Source of the DNA: JAHEEL01 sp963715255
Lineage (GTDB): Bacteria; Actinomycetota; Acidimicrobiia; Spongiisociales; UBA5794
Length of the DNA: 64,000 nucleotides
Assembly: GCA_963715255.1 (NCBI GenBank)
Contig: CAVQRN010000002.1
Location: forward strand, 310,001-374,000
Reading direction: 5' to 3'
Shown: one piece after another, positions 55,158 to 63,247 of the stretch
How the letters are laid out: each line of letters opens with the position of its first letter
How positions within the stretch are numbered: the stretch's first letter is position 1
Program-made: the position numbers and the translations under genes
The notes under the pieces: model-generated
The model's input: the letters and a program-made list of their open reading frames with translations, nothing else
The model's database searches: none
Told to the model about the DNA's origin: nothing

Positions 55158-56020
55158 ATGAGGCGCTCGTCGACCTCGAACGGAAGGTCGCCGATGCCCT
55201 CGTCACCGACGACCGATCCGGCATCGATGTGCTCGGCTACGGGGAGATCTCGACCGTCCTCGGCGTCACCGTTGGCGACCGTTCGTACGCCTGCAAGCGC
55301 CTTCCGCCCTTCCCCGCGGCTGCGATTGATCGCTACCGCGCCACCTGCACCGCCTATCTCGTGGCACTCGGTGAGCGAGGCATCCGCACAGCGTTGTCGA
55401 CGATCGAGATCGTGGCTACGCAACACGGCCCCGTTGTCTACTGCGTCCAACCGCTCGAGGACCGACTGCTCGTCGATCATCTCCGAGATGTCGATCCGGA
55501 TGAGGTCGTCGCCCTCGCGGCCCGACTCGTGGCGACCATCGCCCAATTCATCGACGAGCGGCACGGCCTCGACGCTCAGATCTCGAACTGGGCGCTCGAC
55601 ACGGATGGCGGTTTCGTCTACATCGACGTGACCACACCGCTCATCCGCGACGAGGCCGGCGCAGAGATGCTCGACACCGACCTGTTCCTTGCGTCCCTCC
55701 CGGCGCTTCTTCGACCGGTTGTCCGTCGGTTGCTGCTCCGCGAGATCCTGAGCCACTACTACGACGCAAGAGCGGCGCTCGTCGATCTGATCGGCAACCT
55801 CAAGAAGGAGCGGCTCGGGGCCGCCATCCCTCCGTTCCTCTCGGCAGCGAACCGGGCCGTCGATCCGCCGATCACGAACAAGGAGATCGACCGCTACTAC
55901 CGCAACGACGCCCTGATGTGGGAGGTCCTCCAGCGGCTCCGGCGTACCGACCGGTGGTGGCAGCGAAGGGTTCGGAGACGGACCTACCCCTTCTTGCTTC
56001 CGGGAAAGGTGGTTCGCTGA
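55154..56020 (+). CDS. Kinase-fold protein (DUF6206-like), unknown function
   Basis: 288 residues. Pieces match the protein-kinase/aminoglycoside-kinase fold: a loop GYGEISTV, a lysine strand YACKRLPPF, a hinge VVYCVQPL, a catalytic-loop-like ISNWALDT and an IDVTTP strand in the place of DFG. The usual HxD of aminoglycoside kinases is not clear, so activity is uncertain. The basic C-terminus (RWWQRRVRRRTYPF) follows helices. It is translated from an ATGA overlap with the aminotransferase. Confidence 0.6.
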   Translation: MNEALVDLERKVADALVTDDRSGIDVLGYGEISTVLGVTVGDRSYACKRLPPFPAAAIDRYRATCTAYLVALGERGIRTALSTIEIVATQHGPVVYCVQPLEDRLLVDHLRDVDPDEVVALAARLVATIAQFIDERHGLDAQISNWALDTDGGFVYIDVTTPLIRDEAGAEMLDTDLFLASLPALLRPVVRRLLLREILSHYYDARAALVDLIGNLKKERLGAAIPPFLSAANRAVDPPITNKEIDRYYRNDALMWEVLQRLRRTDRWWQRRVRRRTYPFLLPGKVVR

Positions 56021-56327
56021 CGTGCGAGACGAGCGGCGGCGTTGGATCCAGTTTCCGACGACGCAACGCGGACCGAATCCGGGACGTGATCGACCGTTTG
56101 ATCGAGACGGATCAGGAGCATTCTCCCGCTCGGTGGGCAGATAACCATCTCCGCCACATCACCACCGTCGAGGGGCACGTCCTAGCCGGATTGGCCGATT
56201 CTCGCCCCGAATCACGGACCGACGATCGACGATGAACGAGATTAGGGTCGAACGGCCCTACGAAGACAGACTTGACGTCGCCGAAAATCGTTTACATATG
56301 GTCCAAGACCCGCAGGGAGGGAAGCAG

Positions 56328-57383
56328 ATGCGTCAAAGAGGCACAAGCCTTGCAGTAAATCCCAGAGTGATTGTCATGAGCTTGCTTGCTCTGCTCATGG
56401 TTCTCGTTCTGGCAGCGTGTGCCGGTGACACCGGGGAGACCGGTCCTGCCGGTCCGGCTGGACCGGCAGGTGAAGCCGGTGCCGCGGGTCCCGCAGGTCC
56501 CGCAGGCGAATCCGCGGCAGCAGTCGATCTCGGGTGTATCGAGTGTCACGACGACACGACGCTGATCTCCGGAAAGGCGACGGCGTGGGGAGACTCGCTG
56601 CATGGAACTGGTGAGGCATATGTGCGTGGCACGAGCGCCGAGCTGTGCCGGGTGTCACTCCGGCGGAGCCTTCAGCGCCATGGTCGCGGCGGGAGTCAAC
56701 CCGGACGAGGTTGAGGCTGGAGATCCAAATCCGACCCGCCAGGATTGCCGAACCTGCCACGAGATCCACACCACGTACACCGGTGCCGACTGGGCACTGG
56801 AGACGACTGCCCCGGTGCCAATGTATGCCTTTGAGGGCGACACCTACGACGGCGGTGAGGGCAACCTGTGCGCCACCTGTCACCAGGCTCGTCGAGGGAT
56901 CGATCCGAAGCGGTTGACGGCACGATCGAGGTTAACAGCACCCACTGGGGCCCGCACCACGGTCCGCAGACTGCGATGCTGCTCGGCCTTGCCGGCGGCG
57001 GTGACGTTTCAGGCAGCGCCGGCGCTCACTACTCACAGGTGGAAGACACCTGCGTGACCTGCCACCTGGGCGATAGCGGCAACCACTCGTTCGAGCCCGA
57101 TGTCGCGGCGTGCCAGGCATGCCACTCCGGTGCCGAAGACTTCGACATCGGCGGCCTGCAGACCGAGGTCCAGGCGATGCTCGACGAACTCGGAGCGGCT
57201 CTGATTGCCAAGGGTCTGCTCGATGCAGAGGCAACGATGGTCGTAGGGGTCTACCCCGAGGCGGAGGCTGCCGCACTCTGGAACTGGATCTATATCGGCC
57301 ATGAGGACAAGAGCCTGGGTGTTCACAACCCGAGCTACACCAAGGCCCTCCTCCAGGCGGGTCTGGATGCACTAGCGGGCTAG
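56328..57383 (+). CDS. 6-heme cytochrome lipoprotein with collagen-like linker (two frameshifts)
   Basis: About 352 residues after repair. Lipobox LAAC near residue 26, then about ten Gly-X-Y triplets (GPAGPAGPAGEAGAAGPAGP...), then heme motifs CIECH, CAGCH, CRTCH, CATCH, CVTCH and CQACH. Shifts lie near 56643 (before CAGCH) and 56905 (after CHQARRGID); the tail NWIYIGHEDKSLGVHNP is in the third frame. GGGAGGG 7 bases before the ATG supports the start. The linker should hold the heme domain away from the membrane. Has its own terminator and is separate from the ccm cluster. Confidence 0.85.
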
Positions 57384-57411
57384 GCCTCATACCAAAAGCA
57401 GACAAGCACCT

Positions 57412-57445
57412 AGAAGCGGGGCTGCCGATCGGCAGCCCCGCTTCT
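57412..57445 (+). terminator. Terminator after the 6-heme cytochrome
   Basis: A perfect 15-bp stem, AGAAGCGGGGCTGCC / GGCAGCCCCGCTTCT, with loop GATC, 29 bases after the stop, followed by CGTCGG (no T-run). Confidence 0.75.
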
Positions 57446-57605
57446 CGTCGGGTGGCGGGACCGCCGCCCGGAACCCAGGCCAGACGGATCCGGGACACGG
57501 TCGTGCACGCGGCGCAGCAGCGGCTCCGTCGAACCAGTCGTTGGCGGTATCGCCCGTTGCGATGGCGGGACTACCGTTCCTGCATCCAGAGAAGGCGGAT
57601 CGCGA

Positions 57606-58817
57606 ATGTGTGACACGATCGTCGTCGTCCGTCCAGAGGGTGTGCTGTTCGCCAAGAACTCGGACCGGGACCCGAATGAGGCTCAGGTGCCGGAGTGGTA
57701 TCCCGCCGTCGATCATCCGGACGGCGCGATCGTGCAGACGACGTATCTGGAGATTCCCCAAGCTGCGCACACCTATGCCACGCTCATCAGCCGACCGTTC
57801 TGGATGTGGGGTGCCGAGATTGGCGCGAACGAGCACGGCGTCACGATCGGCAACGAAGCCGTCTTCACCGATCAGCCGCTCTCAGACGAGGGCCTCACCG
57901 GGATGGACATGATCCGCCTCGCCCTCGAACGGGCGGCCACCGCCGAGGAGGCAGTCACCGTCATCGTCGAGCTCCTCGAGCGACACGGCCAGGGTGGCGG
58001 GTGCGGGCACGAGAAGCGCTCCTTCACCTATCACAACTCCTTCATCGTTGCCGACCCGTCCGACGCCTGGGTGCTCGAGACCGCCGGTTCGCTTTGGGCG
58101 ACCGAACAGGTCAGGTCGGGGGTGCGGACGATCTCGAACGGTCTGACGATTCCCGGCTTCGCCGACGAGCATCGCAAGTGGCTCGAGACGAAGGTCTCCG
58201 CTTGTGACGTCCGAACGAGGCTCACGGCCGGTTCGGCCTCCGACGCCACCGGGCCGGGAGACCTCATGGCGACGCTCCGCTCCCACGGCCCGGACCGCTG
58301 GCCTCGCTACAAGGTCATCAACGGCACGCTATCGATCCCGTGCATGCACGGCGGCGGCATCGCAGCTTCCTCGTCGAGCGTCGCAGGCTGGATCTCCGAT
58401 CTCGCAACCCGTACTCATTGGATCAGCGGAACGTCGGCCCAGTGCCTTGCGCTCTTCAAACCGGTGAGCGTCGATGGACCGGTCGACATCGGGCCGATCC
58501 CCGACGGCCACGATGACGGCGAGAGCCTCTGGTGGCGGCACGAACATATGGCAAGAACGGTGATGCGAGACCCTGATCGTCTGGCGAACCTGTTCCTCGC
58601 AGAACGCGACGCCCTCGAAGCGCGATGGCTCACCGACCTCCCAGAAGGCCAGGCCGCATTCGACGAAGGCTCGGCACTCATCGACCGCTGGGCATCAACG
58701 GTTGCATCAGCCGACAACGACAAGGACGTGCGACCGATCTGGGCCCGCCGCTACTGGGCGAAGCGGGACCTGGCCGCCTCAGGCGGCGCAGTCGGCATCG
58801 CCCGATTCAGCGGATAG
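57606..58817 (+). CDS. C69-family peptidase (secernin-like)
   Basis: 403 residues. MCDTIVVV supplies Cys2, which becomes the N-terminal nucleophile after Met removal; FAKNSDRDPNEAQ, the TYLEIPQA, the EIGANEHGVTIGNEAVF and the NGLTIPGF blocks are those of the C69/secernin Ntn-hydrolases. Such enzymes are dipeptidases or related amidases; no signal is present, so it is cytoplasmic. The ATG has GGCGGA 6 bases upstream. Confidence 0.88.
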   Translation: MCDTIVVVRPEGVLFAKNSDRDPNEAQVPEWYPAVDHPDGAIVQTTYLEIPQAAHTYATLISRPFWMWGAEIGANEHGVTIGNEAVFTDQPLSDEGLTGMDMIRLALERAATAEEAVTVIVELLERHGQGGGCGHEKRSFTYHNSFIVADPSDAWVLETAGSLWATEQVRSGVRTISNGLTIPGFADEHRKWLETKVSACDVRTRLTAGSASDATGPGDLMATLRSHGPDRWPRYKVINGTLSIPCMHGGGIAASSSSVAGWISDLATRTHWISGTSAQCLALFKPVSVDGPVDIGPIPDGHDDGESLWWRHEHMARTVMRDPDRLANLFLAERDALEARWLTDLPEGQAAFDEGSALIDRWASTVASADNDKDVRPIWARRYWAKRDLAASGGAVGIARFSG

Positions 58818-59142
58818 AGCCGCAGAGTGCTTGCCATCTCCCGTCACCCCACGCAGTTGGGGTACAGCCCTCACCCTCCCGCGCCGTAGCTTGGGTCCGC
58901 GACCTGTCGTTGAGTGCCTTGGTGGGATCTCATGAAGGGGCGGGGATTCGAGATGGTGGCGATGGTCACGATCCGGGTGAAGGTGCGAGCGGGCCGCTCT
59001 GAGACGCTCCCCCACGGCATGGGGGAGATGGCCGGCAGGCCAGAGGGGGGCCTCGTGCTGGCAGCTGGCAGATGGCAGCTGGCGGCTCTGCTCTACTGCC
59101 TAGCTATCCTCTACTGCTCTACTCCTCTACTGCTCTACTGCT
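58818..59142. other. Intergenic stretch between convergent genes
   Basis: 325 bases between the secernin-like gene and feoC. I find no gene with support; its right third is the CTCTACTG repeat annotated separately. A TGGCAGCTGGCAG-type direct repeat at 59059-59083 is the only other regularity. Confidence 0.5.
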
Positions 59143-59156
59143 CTACTGCTCTACTA
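59088..59156. repeat. CTCTACTG octamer array
   Basis: Six to seven imperfect head-to-tail copies of CTCTACTG, running into the last codons of feoC. It has the same strand bias and unit length as the arrays at 23.1 and 50.8 kb. Confidence 0.75.
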
Positions 59157-59421
59157 CCAGGCCATACGTCGTCGGCAGGTTCACGATGAACGGGCAGGCG
59201 TCAAGGCCAATGCAGGTGGTCCCGCAGGCCAGCCCGGAACAGGCAACCGCTTCGCCCGGCATTGAATCCGAGCTTCCGCTCAGCACACCTTTGGCAGCGA
59301 GTACGCCGATCATTCCCTCGAGCGCGGGCTCGGAGACGCCGATACGACGGGCAAGATCGCTGGAACGGATGGGTCCGCGTTCGGCACGCAGTTCGTCGAC
59401 GATTCGGTCGAGCACCGTCAT
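59143..59421 (-). CDS. feoC: FeoC-like protein with cysteine cluster
   Basis: 92 residues: a winged-helix domain (VLDRIVDELRAERGPIRSSDLARR; VSEPALEGMIGVLAAKGVL) and a four-Cys loop CSGLACGTTCIGLDACPF that probably binds an Fe-S cluster, as in FeoC. It may tune FeoB levels or activity. Coupled to the FeoB membrane gene by ATGA. Confidence 0.8.
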   Translation of the reverse strand: MTVLDRIVDELRAERGPIRSSDLARRIGVSEPALEGMIGVLAAKGVLSGSSDSMPGEAVACSGLACGTTCIGLDACPFIVNLPTTYGLVVEQ

Positions 59422-61124
59422 CCCAGACCCGCCGATCTGCCAATCTGGAAGACCCCGACGGCCATCACCCAGGCGAGCACGGTCTGGCCGATGACGCTGG
59501 ACCACATCCAGCGGGTCCCGATCTCGTGACGGATCGCTCCGACCGTCGCCATACATGGCGTGTAGACGAGGATGAACACCATGAATGCCAGGGCGGCGAG
59601 GGCGCCATGGCCGCCGCTGCTCTCCTCGAATCCGTTCCTGATCGCCGCCGACAAGCTGCTCGAGGTCTCCTCTGCCCCGTCACTCGCCGGGTCGATCCCG
59701 ATGATCCCGGGAATGGACGTGGTGGCGTCGACGACCGCAGCGCCGAGTCCGGTGAAGACCTCGGCCAGTGAATCGACAATCGCTGAATCCTCGCCGACCT
59801 CGACCTCTTCAGTGCCGTAGACCTGGGCCATCGTCGAGACGATGACCTCTTTGGCCACGAACCCGGACATGAGCGACCCGGATGCCTCCCACGTTCCGAA
59901 GCCCGCAGGTTCGAGGACGGGGGCAATCGCTCCCGCGACCGACGCGAACGCAGACTCGTCAACATCGGTGTCCCCGAACGAACCACTCCCCCCAACAGGA
60001 ATTGCCATGAGGAGCCAGACGACGATCGTTGTGACGAAGATGATCGAACCGGCCTCCCTGAGAAAGGCGCGGGTCCGTGTCCACGTGTGGAACCAGATCG
60101 ATCGGAACGTTGGAAGTCGGTACGGAGGCATCTCCATGATCGCCGGCATCGGATCGGTCACGGGGAGCAGGGATCGGTTCAGCAGGAACCCGATCACCAT
60201 CGCGACCGCGATGCCGAGCAGATACATGCCGAAAACGGCAAGCCCCGCGTACTCGGGAAAGAAGACCGACGCCATGATCACATAGACAGGCAAGCGCGCC
60301 CCGCAACTCATGAACGGCACCAGCAGCGTCGTGAGGATTCGGTCTCGCTCGTTCTCGAGCGTACGCGTGGCGTAGACCGCCGGGACGGTGCAGCCGAAGC
60401 CAACCAGCATCGGAAGGAAGCTCTTCCCCTGCAGGCCGACGCCGCTCATGACCCGATCCATCACGAATGCTGCCCTCGCCATGTAGCCGCTGTCCTCGAG
60501 GAAGGAGAGCGCGAGATAGAGCGAGAACAGCACGGGGATGAATACGAGAATCGCCCCGACCCCCGCGACGACGCCATCGGCCACGAGGCTCTCGATCCAG
60601 GTGCCACCGAGACCCACACCTCCGACCAGGCTCCGCACGAGATGGTCGATCGGTCCCGAGACGGTGCTGTCAATCCATTCGAGGAATGCACCGGCGACAT
60701 CCGTGGTGATCTTGAACACGACCCACATCGCGGCTAGGAAGATGGGAATCCCGAGGACTCGATTCGTCAGAACCCCGTCGATTCGATCCGTCCGCGTTCG
60801 CTTCCGTCGTTGCGTCGTGTCGGTCACCGCGTGGACGATGTCATTCACCATCTGGAATCGCGCGCCGGCGATCGCTGTCTCGGCCGACGTGCCCATCACC
60901 GAGCGAAGACCGCCGAGCAGCTGGTCCCGGAGCCGAAGAATCTCGTCGCCACCGGGGCGTTGCTCGATCTGTTCGGCGATCCCGGGATCCTCGTCGATGA
61001 GAGCGACGGCGAGCCAACGAGCGTCGAATTGATCAGCGATCTCGGTCGCTTCTGCAATCACCGGAGTGAGACGATCAATGGCTGCCTCGATCTCGGCGCC
61101 GTAGTCGATCCGGAAGGAGCTCAC
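59418..61124 (-). CDS. feoB: FeoB membrane domain as a separate protein
   Basis: 568 residues containing the helical spacer and membrane channel of FeoB but not the G domain. GFGCTVPAVYATRTLENERD and PFMSCGARLPVYV are the two gate motifs with conserved cysteines. FVAKEVIVSTMAQVYG and VYTPCMATVGAIRHE follow. Its start overlaps the stop of the separate G-domain gene (ATGA), so a one-polypeptide FeoB has been split exactly between the domains. Takes up ferrous iron. Confidence 0.9.
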   Translation of the reverse strand: MSSFRIDYGAEIEAAIDRLTPVIAEATEIADQFDARWLAVALIDEDPGIAEQIEQRPGGDEILRLRDQLLGGLRSVMGTSAETAIAGARFQMVNDIVHAVTDTTQRRKRTRTDRIDGVLTNRVLGIPIFLAAMWVVFKITTDVAGAFLEWIDSTVSGPIDHLVRSLVGGVGLGGTWIESLVADGVVAGVGAILVFIPVLFSLYLALSFLEDSGYMARAAFVMDRVMSGVGLQGKSFLPMLVGFGCTVPAVYATRTLENERDRILTTLLVPFMSCGARLPVYVIMASVFFPEYAGLAVFGMYLLGIAVAMVIGFLLNRSLLPVTDPMPAIMEMPPYRLPTFRSIWFHTWTRTRAFLREAGSIIFVTTIVVWLLMAIPVGGSGSFGDTDVDESAFASVAGAIAPVLEPAGFGTWEASGSLMSGFVAKEVIVSTMAQVYGTEEVEVGEDSAIVDSLAEVFTGLGAAVVDATTSIPGIIGIDPASDGAEETSSSLSAAIRNGFEESSGGHGALAALAFMVFILVYTPCMATVGAIRHEIGTRWMWSSVIGQTVLAWVMAVGVFQIGRSAGLG

Positions 61125-61666
61125 GAGACCTCGTCCCCGGCGTAGATGCCCACGACAGCGTCCTTCAGATCCTCGAGTCCGTCACCTGAGCGAGCCACCG
61201 TCGCCACGACGGGAACACCCAGACGGGCGGAGAGTCCGGCAGAGTCGACATCGATCCCGCGCGAGGAAGCCACATCGGTCATGTTCAGCACGAGGATCGT
61301 TGGAACACCCGTCTCGAGCACCTGAACCGCGAGATAGAGATTTCGCTCGAGATTCGCGGCATCGACAACGACGATCACGGCATCAGACCCGCCGCTCACC
61401 AGGTAGTCCCTGGCGATCATCTCCTCAGGGGAAGAGGCGTTGAGACTGTAGGTACCGGGAAGGTCCACGACCTCGACGGTATGACCGTCATGTCGGAACG
61501 ACCCGTCGACCCGTGCGACGGTCTTCCCCGGCCAGTTCCCAACGTGCTGTTTCGCTCCCGTGAGCAGATTGAAGATCGAGGACTTGCCGGTGTTGGGATT
61601 GCCGGCGAGAGCAACCGTCAATCCGGCGGCAGACGTGGGCTGATCCCCGCGCCTGTATCCGGCCAT
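61121..61666 (-). CDS. FeoB G domain as a separate protein
   Basis: 181 residues, a GTPase: G1 ALAGNPNTGKSSIFNLLTG, G2 region KQHVGNWPGKTVARVDG, G3 VVDLPGTYSL, G4 NMTD. It is the NFeoB part, ending shortly after the GTPase fold. The ATG at 61666 has AGGAGG 7 bases before and overlaps the feoA stop (TGATG). It must act in trans on the membrane subunit. Confidence 0.9.
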   Translation of the reverse strand: MAGYRRGDQPTSAAGLTVALAGNPNTGKSSIFNLLTGAKQHVGNWPGKTVARVDGSFRHDGHTVEVVDLPGTYSLNASSPEEMIARDYLVSGGSDAVIVVVDAANLERNLYLAVQVLETGVPTILVLNMTDVASSRGIDVDSAGLSARLGVPVVATVARSGDGLEDLKDAVVGIYAGDEVS

Positions 61667-61905
61667 CAGTCGACCTCCTGCACGATGACGAGGTCGGCGT
61701 CTCCGCGTCGAATGGCGACCCGCGAGCCCATGACCGCGTATTCGACGGGATCTCCGAGCGGTGCCTTGCGCATCGCGGTGACTCGGGTCCCCAGTACGAA
61801 CCCCATCTCGACGAAGCGCCGGACCCCGACGTCGGAGCCATACCCCACCACGACACCGGTGGCACCAAGTGCAAGTCGGCCGAGCGGCATCGTTCGGGTC
61901 GTCAT
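61666..61905 (-). CDS. feoA: FeoA SH3-like protein
   Basis: 79 residues: LGRLALGATGVVVGYG, RRFVEMGFVLGTRV and an IRRGDADLVIVQE end, the standard FeoA SH3-like fold. It is needed for FeoB-mediated iron import. The start overlaps the regulator's stop (ATGA). Confidence 0.88.
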   Translation of the reverse strand: MTTRTMPLGRLALGATGVVVGYGSDVGVRRFVEMGFVLGTRVTAMRKAPLGDPVEYAVMGSRVAIRRGDADLVIVQEVD

Positions 61906-62573
61906 TGGATCTCCACCCGGATACCGTCTGCGAGGACGGTGCTGAGGTGAAGACAAACCCCGTCGATCGCCACGAGGCGATCGCCACGCTTGCCGACGCC
62001 GAGCACCTCGATGCAAGCACCAGGAGCGAGTCCTTGGTCGGCGGCGAATGCCGCGAGTGGTTCCGGCAGATCAACTGCGAGGATCGGCCCACGGGTCCCG
62101 ACTGCCATCACCGAAAGCAACTCGGTCACCGGCGGCGAGACCTCGCCGACGGCGGTCGGAATCGCCCGCCCATGGGGTCCCGACAACGGATCTCCGAGGA
62201 ACCCCGAGAGCAGATTCGCGACGTCGTCCGGTGTCACGTGCTCGAGATCGCAGGCAATCTCGTCGGCGTGTGCCGCGCTCAACCCAAGTTGCCCGGATAG
62301 GAAGACGCCCCAGAGGCGACGACGACGAAGAATCGATGAGGCTACGGCCCGGCCGCTCTCGGTAAGGGACACGCCCCGGTACGGCTCGTAGTCGACGTAG
62401 CCGCGAGCGTCGAGCTTGCGGATCATCTGATTGGCGGACACGCCCGTCACATCGAGTTGAGCCGCAATGTGCGACATGGACACCGGCTCGGTTCGCCCGT
62501 CTTCGATCGCCCGTGCGACCGTGATGAGGTACATCTCTTCGGCTTCTGAAGTCCCGGTTTGGTGTTGAACCAT
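61902..62573 (-). CDS. DtxR/IdeR-family iron-dependent repressor
   Basis: 223 residues: winged helix (EEMYLITVARAI; MSHIAAQLDVTGVSANQMIRKL), dimerisation and metal domain with HADEIACDLEHV, and a C-terminal FeoA/SH3-like domain (CIEVLGVGKRGDRL). With Fe(II) it should bind the TTAGGCATGCCTAA box 26 bases upstream and repress its own operon. I use the ATG at 62573 (MVQHQTGTSEAE); the earlier start at 62606 lies inside the operator. Confidence 0.88.
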   Translation of the reverse strand: MVQHQTGTSEAEEMYLITVARAIEDGRTEPVSMSHIAAQLDVTGVSANQMIRKLDARGYVDYEPYRGVSLTESGRAVASSILRRRRLWGVFLSGQLGLSAAHADEIACDLEHVTPDDVANLLSGFLGDPLSGPHGRAIPTAVGEVSPPVTELLSVMAVGTRGPILAVDLPEPLAAFAADQGLAPGACIEVLGVGKRGDRLVAIDGVCLHLSTVLADGIRVEIQ

Positions 62574-62598
62574 GCCTGTGGATTCCCGCAATAGATGT

Positions 62599-62612
62599 TT
62601 AGGCATGCCTAA
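62599..62612. promoter_or_regulatory. DtxR-family operator, perfect palindrome
   Basis: TTAGGCATGCCTAA, a perfect 14-bp dyad of the kind bound by iron-dependent DtxR-family proteins, 26 bases before the regulator start. The divergent lipocalin-like gene starts 96 bases away on the other strand and could be co-regulated. Confidence 0.75.
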
Positions 62613-62707
62613 TCATAGACACCGGAGTGGGGCATCGATCCTTCATCAGCGTGCGGTCTGCCCGCGACGTGGCGAACAACCCCTACCGAAAGAGCCTGGA
62701 GGCGCAT

Positions 62708-63211
62708 ATGGTCCACGCAATGCATCGTCTCATCGGAACCTGGCGTCTCGTCGAGTGGACGTTCACCGTGAACGAGTCTCGCCCCACCCATCCGTGGGGC
62801 GGAGACCCGGTCGGTCTGCTCACCTACACCGACGACGGACGCATGAACGCGTCGCTGATGAGCATCGGCAGGCCACCAGCGCCGACGCGTACCCTGAGCG
62901 CCGCACCGGCCGACATCCGGGCTGCAGCGGCAGCCGGCTATCTCGCCTACGCAGGCGCCTACACGATCGAGGATGACGACGTCCTCCATCACATCGAGGT
63001 GAGCCTCATGCCCAACTGGGTGGGAAGAACCGAGCGCCGACACATTGAGTGGCTGCCAAACGGGAGCGGAAAGGACCTCATTCTCTCGACGCCGCCGACC
63101 CGTACCGACGGCGGCCGGACCGCCGTGAATCGACTCAGGTGGGCAAGAATCCCGTCGAGCGCCGACACAGATGAGAGCGGAATGCCCACAGGTCGTCCGA
63201 ACGGCGGGTAG
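62708..63211 (+). CDS. Lipocalin-like domain protein
   Basis: 167 residues. RLIGTWRLVEWTFTVNES and DPVGLLTYTDDGRMNASLMS match the Lipocalin_5-type barrel, found alone in bacteria and of unknown ligand. No signal peptide. The ATG at 62708 has GGAGG 5 bases before. Confidence 0.78.
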   Translation: MVHAMHRLIGTWRLVEWTFTVNESRPTHPWGGDPVGLLTYTDDGRMNASLMSIGRPPAPTRTLSAAPADIRAAAAAGYLAYAGAYTIEDDDVLHHIEVSLMPNWVGRTERRHIEWLPNGSGKDLILSTPPTRTDGGRTAVNRLRWARIPSSADTDESGMPTGRPNGG

Positions 63212-63247
63212 CCTCAAGCCAGCCTCACCGCCGACGTTGGGGGTCAC

